A stretch of 64,000 nucleotides of DNA. Source: Rugalucina vietnamica. Lineage: Eukaryota; Mollusca; Bivalvia; Lucinida; Lucinidae. Shown piece by piece: positions 1 to 11,189 of this stretch. The stretch is from the NCBI GenBank assembly GCA_964017185.1, contig OZ024870.1:57848312-57912311 (forward strand), read 5' to 3'. The notes beneath the pieces were generated by a model. It searched no databases. It worked only from the letters and a program-made list of their open reading frames with translations, and was not told the DNA's origin. Numbering within the stretch: the stretch's first letter is position 1; each line of letters starts with the position of its first letter. The position numbers and the translations under genes were made by a program.

Positions 1-60
1 AAAAAGTAATTGCCTCATACATACTTTAACCTGGCTATCTCCTTAGGACCCTTCCCCATA

Positions 61-300
61 GATGTGTGTGTGTGGGGGGGGACATCTTGCCACAGATCAG
101 AATGATGATCCATGCCATTGCTCCCACACCTAGGTATGCCAAGTTGTTCCCACACCTAGATATACCAAGTTGTTCCCACACCTAGATGTGCCAAGTTGTT
201 TTGACACCTAGATAGCTATATAGGCCAAGTTGTTCCCACACCTAGGTAAGCCAAGTTGTTCCCACCCCTAGGCATGCCAAGTTGTTCCCACACCTAGACG
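61..300. repeat. 26-27-bp minisatellite
   Basis: About seven tandem units, each with a CCACACCTAG core followed by GCCAAGTTGTT, run from about 115 to 300. A short GT/G-rich tract precedes them at 67-80. Units differ by small substitutions and one insertion near 205-225. No coding potential is visible. Confidence 0.85.
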
Positions 301-535
301 TTTACTCCCTATTGTTTTTTTTTTTTTTATTTTCTCTTCAATTTAGTTGTTCTCAGTCTGGTTGGTTGTCTCTGGATAACTGAAGCCAGTCTAGATAGTT
401 TAACTGAGTAAGTGAAATATCATAATCAAAATATTGACCTGTCAATCAAAATGATGACAGTAAAAATAGTGTTATAATTAATTCACTCTGAAGGAGAATC
501 AACTTAGTTTTATAATACATGTATCAGCTAGGGTC
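301..535. other. Non-coding spacer before LINE
   Basis: AT-rich sequence with a T tract at 315-328. No open frame, RNA gene or recognisable repeat was seen. Stop codons interrupt the LINE frame here, so the LINE's coding homology begins only near 535. Confidence 0.5.
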
Positions 536-2790
536 GGCTCAAAAATACTAGAATACACCCTAATTATAAGACGCTAATCAGGAAATGTCGTTACGAGTAT
601 GATCGCGAAAAAACAAAATCATTTGTAAATGCCAAAAATAAAAATGCAAAATTATACTGGAATATGCTTAAAAAACTATCTCATGTAAAACCCGCTAATA
701 TCCCACTTTCAACATTTGAGGAATATTTTAAATCTGTAAATGATCCGGCAGATCCTTTTTATACGCCCGATGATGATGTAATACATTTTAATGAAAGATA
801 TGTAAATGAAGAATTTCATATTATGTTTGATGAGTTAAATGTCGCGATATCTGAGGAAGAATTACTAAAATCTATAAAACAATTAAAAACTAATAAATCA
901 AGTGGCCCTGATAGATTGATTAATGAGTTTTTTATTCATGGAAAAAATGTTTTACTGCCAATCGTATTGTGTCTCTTTAATAAAATATTTGAAAATGGTT
1001 CTTTCCCAGAAGGATGGTCTAAAGGATACATTATACCTCTATATAAAAAAGGGAGTAGGCTTGAAGCCGAAAACTATAGAGGTATAACGCTTTTAAGTAG
1101 TTTAGGAAAACTTTTTACTAGGCTTATTAATAATAGACTCACAGAATGGTCAGAAAAATATTATGTCCTTATAGAAGCTCAAGCAGGTTTTAGAGTGAAT
1201 ATGAGCACAGTCGATGATGTTTTTGTATTACATAGCTTATTAACACATGTTCTTAATCAAGGTCAACTACTGTATTGTGCTTTTATTGATTTTACCAAAG
1301 CATTCGACTATGTGATTCGAGATAATTTATGGTATAAAATGATTAAATTAGGTATTCGTGGTAAAATATTGAACATAATTAAATCAATGTATTCTGAAGT
1401 TAAATCAAGAGTTAAGTTTGATAATAAATTAGGATCTGAATTCATATGTGCCCTTGGCGTTAGACAAGGGGAATGTCTATCTCCAATGTTATTTTCATTG
1501 TTTCTTAATGATTTATAAGAGGTTTTCGCTAATGAAGGTTATGAGGGATTAGATATTGATATTTTAAAACTTTTCATGTTGCTTTATGCTGATGACATTG
1601 TTATATTTTCAAAGAGTGCTGAAGAACTACAAGAAGGTCTAAATTTATTATTAAACTATTGTAACAGGTGGAAATTGAAAGTAAATGTTGATAAAACTAA
1701 GATAATGGTTTTCAGAAATGGCGGTGTTCTCCCAGAAAATTTAATTTTTTATTATGATAATCAAGTACTTGAAATAGTAAAAAAATTCAAATATCTAGGT
1801 ATTGTGTTTACAGCCGGTGGCTCTTTCTCGGAATGTCAAAATACATTAGCTGGACAAGCACAAAAAGCAATATTTCAACTGAATAGATATCTTTATAAAT
1901 TTACTTTTCTTTCTCCAAGACATAAGCTGGAGTTATTTGATAAATTGATTTTACCTATTTTAAATTATGGGGGTGAGGTATGGGGATTTTCTAAAGCTAA
2001 TGTGATAGAACGAGTACATTTACAGTTTTGCAAACGATTATTAGGTGTCAAAAAAACTACACAAAATGATTTTGTCTATGGTGAATTAGGGAGAACAAGT
2101 TGTATTACAAAACGATATTTGATGATTATTAAATACTGGTTTAAAATATTATTTTCAGAACATGTAAAATACATCAAAGTGGTATATAATATGATGCTAA
2201 GTGATATAGAATTATATCCCAATAAAACAAATTGGGTTTCACTTTTACGCAATCTTCTTGTATCTATGGGTTTTAACGAGGTTTGGATTCAACAGGGAGT
2301 AGGTAATGTTGATAATTTTATTTCATTATTTAAACAAAGATTAACCGATAATTTTATTCAAAATTGGCAGTCTAGTTTAGAGGCGTCCTCCAGGGCAATT
2401 TTTTACAGATCGTTTGTTACTTTTCAGTTTCAGCCATATCTTGATAAAGTCAATATTTCAAAGTATTTACAAGCATATAGCAAATTACGCATGTCATCAC
2501 ATAGGTTACAAATTGAGGCAGGCAGATGGGTAAGGCCAGTCAAAATTCCTAGAAATCAAAGAAAATGTTTTTTCTGTAACATATTAGAAGACGAATATCA
2601 TTTTATTTTGCAATGTCCAGTTTACTTAGAATTGAGAAAGAAATATATTTCGAAATACTATTGGAAAAGACCTAATATGTTTAAATTAGTAGAATTAATT
2701 AACTCTACCAATACTGGGTGCATACGCAAGTTATGTATTTTTATATATCAAGCTTTTAAACTACGTACTGAGTTGTTGTATAACAATTGA
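535..2790 (+). pseudogene. LINE reverse transcriptase, one in-frame stop
   Basis: A single frame runs from about 541 to the stop ending at 2790, interrupted only by a TAA at 1516-1518. The first part (664-1518) carries early RT motifs including SGPDRLINEFF, the GYIIPLYKKGS block, DFTKAFD and VRQGECLSPMLFSLFLNDL. The second (1576-2790) carries the catalytic YADDIVIFS, then KYLGIVF, and ends in a CFFC...H...C zinc-knuckle-like motif at about residues 330-348 of that part. Because both parts share one frame, a single nonsense change broke an otherwise long frame. Coding homology continues upstream of the first ATG to about 541, so that ATG is not the original start. No endonuclease domain is present. 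Confidence 0.88.
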
Positions 2791-3475
2791 CCAGTTTAAG
2801 CATGAAAAATTTGTTTACTTTTTGTCACAATATTGTTTCATGGTTTGTCGTAGCTGAATAAGGTGATGTGAGTTTATGTTTTCCAATGTTTCGCGTTGAT
2901 TTTGTGTATAATTAAACGCATTTTTCTCTTATATATGTACACTTATGTATTCTACTGTTGTACTGTCACTTTAAACCATGTTCAAGCACCCTAGATCCTG
3001 GTTTGTATTTCGTTTCGACAAGACAGGAAATGGGGTTATTTTGAACATATACAAATCTCTTATCCATAATGCTACTTTTTGGTTGCCTTGTTTTACTTAA
3101 ATTATAAGGTTGCCGAAGGTAGCGGAGGATTTCTGATAAACAAAATTAATAATAACAATGATAATAATACAAGAATAAAATTGATTTACTGTATAACTTA
3201 AAATCATGATTTATTGTATTTGTATTTGTAATTGTACGTATAGATGAAACTAAATTCTCCATTGAAGATTAATATATTATATATAGGATCAAATGTATAC
3301 ATATAACACTATTATACAATTATATCATATAAGTTAACAAATAAGCACACCTTCTCCGAAATATTTCACTGTCCTTTGATAATGTCATCATGTATATATG
3401 TTTGTATTGTGTCCTCACGGGCTTCTAGCCTACTGGATTTGAATAAAATCTGTTTCTGTTTCTTATACCTTGTTT
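535..3475 (+). mobile_element. 5'-truncated non-LTR retrotransposon (LINE)
   Basis: This is a LINE remnant consisting of a reverse transcriptase region, a C-terminal zinc-finger-like segment and a long AT-rich 3' tail. Coding similarity starts abruptly near 535 with no endonuclease domain upstream, as in a typical 5' truncation. The 3' boundary is uncertain; an AATAAA at about 3442 is a plausible end signal. The family looks Jockey/I-like from the reverse transcriptase and the C-terminal CxxC...H...C motif, but I cannot place it precisely. Confidence 0.8.
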
Positions 3476-3746
3476 GCGTGCAAAGAAGCAATTAAACAAC
3501 AGATTTGCCTGATTTATGCTACAATATTTCAGCTTGCTCAAGTGTGTGCATGTTATTGTTGCAAATAAGAATAGATTAAAATTTTCACAAAAAGGTGGAA
3601 ATTACTCATGTAACTTTAAGCCTTTTGTCATACATTAAATTTTGATCTGAGCAAACATTATGTTAACTTGACCTCGTTGACTTTTGCCCTTCTTTTCATG
3701 ATAGTGAAGATTATAGGGCTAGATTTCAAACCTAAATGGGACCAAA
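3476..3746. other. Spacer, nothing recognised
   Basis: AT-rich sequence between the LINE tail and the first MITE-A copy. No open frame, RNA gene or repeat was recognised. Confidence 0.4.
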
Positions 3747-3965
3747 TGAGCCGCGATGCAAGAAAACCGGTCTTCGGTGTTTCCGACCAGGTCCGACACA
3801 AACCGGCCTGTACAAGCACAGAAAAGAGCTAGAAGCTTGAAATTTCTGATTTAAATAGAAGAGTAGCGAAAACAAAGGCGCTGATCAGCTTCGCGGTTAC
3901 CGCGAAGCTGATCTGCGCCTTTGTTTTTACATAGGCAAAGTCCGGTTTTCTCATGATGCGGCTCA
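3747..3965 (-). mobile_element. MITE-A copy 1
   Basis: Ends TGAG...GCGGCTCA with the hairpin near its right end, core CTTCGCGG/CCGCGAAG. Flanked on both sides by AAAT, a possible 4-bp target duplication. Orientation is defined as plus when the hairpin lies near the left end. Confidence 0.85.
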
Positions 3966-4763
3966 AATGATTCAGCCCATTGGAAGTCCATGAGCCCTCA
4001 CCCACATAAGCATACCCCAAACTGACTCAGTGTAGACCTGGGTCATATCTGGAAGTCTACACTTTGGTGGTCTACACTTTGGTGGTCTACACTATTTTGT
4101 CTACTATGATTTTAATGTAGTTGGCACAAAGGTTAGAACCAGGATGGACGATGATCATATCTTGTAACCTTATTGAAGTGTAGCTAGGTTAAGGATGTCC
4201 GCAAGGCGCAAGGCAGTTATTTTAGCGTAACATTGTTGCTGACTCAGTTGATTGTTTTGCTCATTTTCAATGTAAAAATCTTGTATTTTGGAAACTAGAT
4301 ATCATGATGATACATTTGATGAGGAAGTCAAGAATGAATAACAATGCTTGACACTTAAATTAACCTATAAGGACTAAGGAGGAAAATAGAAAAGTTGAAG
4401 ATGTTTAAAATTTCATAGATAAGAAAGTTGGTTGGCAAACATGTCTTTTGGATTAAAAATAAATCTTAAAAATTCCAAGGGAGTTGCAAATGGGTTTAAG
4501 AAGGTATGCATAATCTTCTTAAAATAATTCAACACAATTTGTATCATAACTATGGTTAGGACTTGGGTTAGTGCCCTGTTTGATATGCACTTGACATTTG
4601 TAATTATTGACCCACCTCAGGTGCCTGGGGAATAGTGGAGACCCCTGCAGCAAACCCCTGCTAAATATGTAGTTCTGCAGAGACATCTTTGGTTTATGAC
4701 TTGCAGATCACAAAGCCAGAGGTAGTCTAGCTTGCTGTCATTCCTCAGATCTATTCTTTAATA

Positions 4764-5003
4764 TGAGCCACGACGCGAGTAAACCGGTCTTCGGGGTTTC
4801 CGATCAGGTCCGACACAAAACGGCCTGTACAGTCACTGAAGCAGGCTAGAACATTGAAACTCCGGATTTAAGAAGAAGATGGATTGTACTACTACCCATG
4901 TAGCGAAAATAAAGGTGCTGATCAACTTGGCAGTTACGGTGAAGCTGATATGTGCCTTTGTTTTTGCATAGGCAATAATCCCTTTTTTTCATGACGCGGC
5001 TCA
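4764..5003 (-). mobile_element. MITE-A copy 2
   Basis: Complete copy with both inverted ends. The hairpin core is imperfect (CTTGGCAG against CGGTGAAG). Flanked by ATAT on both sides. Confidence 0.85.
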
Positions 5004-5149
5004 TATCGATATCATTGATCTGCTTTTTCTAAAGCTCTGCTACCTATGTGACCAGCCTGATGTCTAAAAGATAAAAAGTCAGAAATGATAGTGAAAACAT
5101 GGTATTCCCCACAATCATGTTTTAAGCCTGGGGACCTTTTTATGGGACA

Positions 5150-5224
5150 TAGGCAAACAGCATCATAGCCCCAATGTGACGCCACAGAACGTGGCGTCCC
5201 ATCTGGGGCTATTCTGTTTGCCTA
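5150..5224. repeat. 75-bp imperfect palindrome
   Basis: The left arm begins TAGGCAAACAG and the right arm ends CTGTTTGCCTA. The inner arms GACGCCAC and GTGGCGTC pair around a short loop, with a few mismatches between. It ends about 135 bp upstream of the first visible rhotekin exon and is probably a small fold-back element. Confidence 0.75.
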
Positions 5225-5358
5225 GAGGAATTTCATCGTAAAATTGAATAAAATTTGAAAATCACACCTGATTCACCTAAAAGTGCAATTGGTCTCATCC
5301 AGATGCAAAAAATGGGAAAAGCCATTCTTCATAAGTGTGTTAACCTTCCATGTTTCAG

Positions 5359-5549
5359 GACCATGAGATGCAACAGAAGATTGACTACGAGATCAAGATG
5401 CGTGAGGGTACGGCGAGACTGCTGGCCGCGTCCAAACACCCCACCCAGCTGCTGGAGGCCGCCAAGAACCTGCTCACGTCCAACACTCGTATCGTCACCT
5501 ACATGGCAGAGCTACAGAGACGCAAAGCTGCTGAGGTGCTCGGGAACAA
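5359..5549 (+). CDS. RTKN-like: Rhotekin exon: HR1/REM domain
   Basis: The acceptor is TTTCAG at 5353-5358; the donor is GTTAGT at 5550. The 63 codons plus two bases read DHEMQQKIDYEIKMREG... to ELQRRKAAEVLGN. This is the Rho-binding antiparallel coiled-coil region of rhotekins, with the conserved IKMREG and QRRK elements. GC-rich codon use contrasts with the AT-rich introns. Confidence 0.93.
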
Positions 5550-8500
5550 GTTAGTACTTTAATGCTCAATGTCGTAGGGAGATTTTTAACAAAGATGCAT
5601 ATCATTTCTGCTAAGCGATAATAATTAAAGCTTTAAGGTTCATGCTGGGCCCCCGTCCATTGGGGCCTAAAGAAATAGATGGGCTGCTTGTGCCTCTAGG
5701 CAAAGCCACTGGCTGACCATCTGATTACTGGTTAACCGCTCAGGTCTGAGGCTGCCCAGGAAAAGTGGTTCAAGTCAAACCATAACTGTCAACTGGGATG
5801 TAAAGCATCAATTCAAACAATCAAACAAACCATGCTAAAATTAAAGTTGCCAGTCTTTAACCATCTATAGCTGTCAGAATTTCACCATGTGTCAAGCATG
5901 AAAATGAAACAGCTGATTAAAGCCTGAATCACTACAGAAATCTGCAAGATTAAGAGCTGATTAAAAGTTTAACAGTGATGAGAACTGGAATTTTACATTG
6001 AAAATAAGTTGGTTTACATTTAAAGTAGTTCAAACTACTTCAGAGGCCTGCATGCAATAAAGAATAATTATATTCAGATTGGATTGATGTTGCACAGGCT
6101 AGGCTAGTTGTACATGTATAATGAGCCGCATCATGAGAAAACCAGATTTTTGCCTATGTGAAAACAAAGACGCAGATCAGCTGTGCAGTAACTGCACAGC
6201 TGATCAGCGCCTTTGTTTTCGCAACTCGGCTAGTGCAATTTCTCTTCTTCCTAAATCCGAAATTTCAAGCTTCTATCCATCTTGTGAGACTCTACAGGCC
6301 TGTTTGTGTCGGACCAGGTCGGCAACCCCAAAGAAGGGTTTTCTCATGTCGCGGCTCATTATAATGCCTTTCTCCTGTAGGATTGAGACGGAAGGGACCC
6401 AGTTACCGTGTAAAGCAGTTGTGAACCTGTCCGACCTGAGAATACCCCTCATGTGGAAAGATTCCGACCATTTCAAGAACAAAGGAGGTGAGACACGTAA
6501 CTTGAGCGGCATCTTGAGAAAAAACAGATTTTTGCCAAAGCGAAAACAAAGGCGCAGATCAGCTGTGCAGTAACTGCACAGCTGATCAGTGCCTTTATTT
6601 TCGCACCATGGTTAGTCCCTCTTCTTCTTATTTCCAATATTCAAAGCTTCTAGCCATTTCTGTGGCCACGCAGGTCGGTTTGTGTCTGAGCTGGTGGGAA
6701 AAAACCAAAATCATGTATTCTTGCATAGCGGCTGATGTATTGATTCTGTTCACATATTCGTAGTTTTATTCAAGAAATGAGCCATCTCGTGGGAAAACCA
6801 ACAATCTGCATATGCTAAAACAAAGACGCAGATCAGCTTCGCGGTAACCGCGAAGCTGATCAGCGCCTTTCTTTTCGCTACTCGGATAGTACAATTCCTC
6901 TTATACTTAAATCCAAAATTTCAAGCTTCTAGCCTGCTTCTATGACTGCCCAGGCTGGTTTGTGTCAGGCCTGTTCGGAAACCACATTGTTGGTTTTCCC
7001 ACGAGGTGGCTCAAATGATCAGGAGCTGGTACAATCAAAACCAATGCCCCTCTCTAAAAACCCAGATGGAGATCGAACAACCCTAATTGGAGCTGCCTCA
7101 TGAGAAAACAAACAATGTGGTTTTGAACAGGACCGATACACAATCAGGCTGTACAGTCACAGAAGCAGAATAGAAGCTTGAAATTTCGGTTTAAGAAGAA
7201 GAGGAAGTGTACTATTCATGTAGCGAAAGTAAAGGCGCTGATCAGCTGTGCATTTTCTGCACAGACTCACAGTTGATCTGCGACTTTTTTTTCACATGCA
7301 GATTGTTGGTTTTCTGATGCAGTGGCTCAATTATTCATATATAGTGTCATGTATGAAATGCTCAAGAACTGGTACAATCAAAATCAAGGCAACTGCGTGA
7401 AAACTCAGATGGAAAACAAACCGGATTTGTTAGTCTAACAAATTTGATCTGTCAAAACACACCTGTGAATGATAATTATTGCGAAAAATAGGTGCAAATA
7501 TACCTATAAAGTTATGTTTTCATGCATGTCAAAATGACATTATAACAAAAAAAAAAAAAAGAAATAGTCAAAATTGGTAACATTTTAATAATTTGTGTCC
7601 TACTCCAAACTCGTACATTTACAGATAAAAAAGATATAAATATAAACAAATTTGAGGTACATCATGAGAAAACCAACAATGTGGTTTCCAAACAAGTTTG
7701 ACACAAAACAGGCTGTACAAGCACAGAATGATGATAGATAGAGACTGGAAATTTTGGATTAAGAAAATAGAGGAATTGCACTATCTGCATAGCGAAAACA
7801 AAAGCGCTGATCAGCTTAGCAATTACTGCGAAGCTGATCTGGGCCTTTGTTTTTGCATATACATAATGTTTGTTTTCTCATGATGCGGCTCACTTTTGGA
7901 TTATATTTCAATGATTCCCACACACAGAAGTTGCAATAAATGCACCTATGTAGGTGAGCCACTGCATCAGATAACCAACAAAATGCCTAGGCGAAAACAA
8001 AGGCGCAGATCAGCTGTGCAGTAACTGCACAGCTGATCAGCGCCTTTGTTTTCGCTACAGAGATTGTACAACCCCTCATCTTCTTCAATCCAAATATTTC
8101 AAGCTTCCAGCCTGCTTCTGTGGCTGTACAGCCTGGTTTGTGTCACACCTGGTCGGAAACAAAAAAATGTTGTTTTTCTCATGCACAGGCTCAGGTGACA
8201 TCAGTAAATCTCATCTCCCTGCAGACTTTTGTCTGTTAGATAAAATTGTAATGATAAAACGTTTTGATGCACCACACTGCTGCAGAATTTGAGTACCTGC
8301 ATCTGCATGACAGAATCACAAATGGTCTGAGTGCTTGTTGAAACTCGATTGTCCTTTGCATGTGCTCAGTCAGCATGATTAGTTTTACATGACAGAAGGA
8401 TATGGACTACTGAACATGATGTTTTGCCATGTGGGAGCTCAGTCTTATATAAATTTCATTTAACCAGACTGATTTACATATAGACAGACTTTACTGCTGT

Positions 8501-11158
8501 AATTCACTTTCTTTAATTAACTCTGACATGATATGCATTCTAATACATAGAGATTGTTTTTTGTTTTATCATGCATCTTATAAGTGAATCAGAAAGTCAT
8601 GCTGTGACATATTAGCTGTTGCACCAGAAAACCAATAATCTGCATACCCGAAAACACAAAGATGCAGATCAGCTGTGCAGTAACTGCACAGCTGATCAGC
8701 GCCTTTGTTTTCACCCCATAAGTAGTACATTGCACAAAGAATCTTCTTCCTAAATCTGAAATCTCAAGCTTTTTGTCTGCTTTTGTGGCTGCACAGCCAG
8801 GGGCCAGTTGTTCAAAATTAACGATGTCGTTAGTTAACATTTCGTTAAAGTTTCAAATGGCAATATTACAAATACAATGTCATTTTTTGTTGAAAAAATG
8901 TGAGAATCCTTTGCATTGCATTTATGTCTTAACGATATCATTAAGCTAACGATGCTTTGAACAACTGGGTCCTGGTTTGTGGTAGACCTGCAGCTGGCTG
9001 GAAACCCAGACAGCTGGTTTTCTCATGCGAAGGCTCATATGATTTGAGCCGCCTCGTGGGAAAACCAACAATGTGGTTTTCGAACAGGTCTGACACAAAC
9101 CGACCTGTACAGCTACAGAAGCAGGCTAGAAGCTTGAAATTTTGGAGTTAAGTAGAGGAGGAATTGTACTATCTGAGTAGCGAAAACAAAGGCGCTGATC
9201 AGCTTCGCGGTTACCGCGAAGCTGATCTGCGCCTTTGTTTTCGCCTATGCAGATTGTTGGTTTTCCCTTGTTTGATACTTAGTTATTGTTACCATAACCA
9301 CAATATACATTTATTTTTTCTGAGCGATGGTTGAAATTTTTCAGTATACAAAGAGAAACAAAAATTTACTTTTAAAATTATTGTAGAGAGCATAAAGATG
9401 AATATGTAAAGGGAGACAATTTTTCCACAGGAACAAGAAGTGCAGAATAATTCGGACTAAAATTTCTTATTTCAGACTATCGGCGCTATGCTGTATTCTG
9501 TTTGGTGAAGATTGGTACTGAAATCTACGACACCTCCCTGATCAGTAATGTCGACAGAAGTATGACAGATCTCTCATTTGACGATGTGATGGCGTTGTAA
9601 GTGTTTCTGCAGTTTTGTCATGACCACATTACCTTGTAACATTACGAAAACTTGCCCATGCGATAATCAGATATTTTTGAGCTTTAAAAATTGAAAATTT
9701 TCAGCTGAAAAAATTTGATATGTTTCTTATTCTTCAAAACATACATTGTGAGTACCCACAATCTATGTTTTGGACCAAAAGGAGGAAACATATTTATACC
9801 CCTGCATACCCCAGTTTTACTTCATAAAAGTGGTGTTCAAGGGGGTATTCATTGCATGGACATGTTTTCCTGATGAAAATGACACTCCATGGTACTGGTT
9901 ACTAACCAGGAAGCGGAGGCTCCTTCCTGACATGAATGAAAATCTTTTACGAAGTATATTGTCTTGATGTATATTTTCTCAATATTATTTTTCCTCATTA
10001 AAAAGCTTTAACAAATTCAACATTATATAATTCATGAAAGAACTTGTAGGCATCTGTTTATTGTCAGACAGATCTAAAAGAAACAGGAGCAGCCTCCAGA
10101 CATGCATGCACAGAAATAGAAAACACTAAATTATCAAGTTGTGAATCATTATGGATGTTTCCTTTCATTATAAAAGAGATTTTCAACAATGTCTAGTTAA
10201 AAGAGAACTAAACTTTTCTAGCTTATTAAAAGTGTTACAGGCATTTTCCTCTCAAATCAAGGGAAATAACTACTGACAAAGAAAAGACAAAACCACCATA
10301 GGCTCAAATAATAATTACTATAGAATACATTTTTGACTCCACATTGCATATTTTAATGATAGGTCTCTCTGTGTTGAAGTAATGACAAAACCCTTCGAGT
10401 GTACTGTAGAGGTATACTGTCACAAGTTACACAAGAAACTTACATTGTATTTGATCCTACGAAAACATACATAGGTGAAACCAAAGGAGCAGATCAGCTG
10501 TGTAGTTACTGCCCCATAGACAATACAATGCCCCATAGACAGTACAATGCCTCTTCTTTCTAAATCTGACATTTCAAGTTTCTAACCTGATTCTGTGGCT
10601 GTACAGCCTTGTTTGTGTCGGACCTGGTCGAAAACCCAAATGACTTTCTCATGTGAAGGCTCATGTTTCTTTGGTATGTTTTCAGCAATGACATCCCCCA
10701 CGACTTCGAGTGTACTGTAGAGATATACTGTCACAAGTTACATGAAGATCTCACAATGGCCAGCACTCCAAAGAAGATCAAGAAGAAGATGACCGATCTG
10801 TCGGAGAGCGTGGGGAGAAGTGTCGGCAAACGATTATCAGGGCTGGTAAGGGGAGATAATAGTTTATTATATGAGTCGTGATGCGAGAAAACTGGTCTTC
10901 GGGTTTCCGACTAGATCGGATACAAACAGACCTATACAGTATCAGAAAAAGGCTAGAGTCTTGAAATTTTGGATTTAACAAGAGGAGTGATTGTACTATT
11001 TGTGAAGCAAAAACAAAGGTGCAGGTCAGCTGTGCAGTTACTGCACAGCTGATCTGTACCTTTGTTTTTTCATAGGCAAAATCCATTTTTCTCATTATAC
11101 CCCCGGCATTTATGCCGACGGGTATATAGCTTTCGCTTTTCCGTTCGTCCGTTCGTAT

Positions 11159-11189
<31 letters not shown>

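Noticed and set aside
6121-6573. A 150-codon open frame overlapping a rhotekin exon
   Set aside because: It reads through a MITE-A copy into the exon and the next MITE-A. Only 6381-6487 is coding, supported by splice sites and phase.
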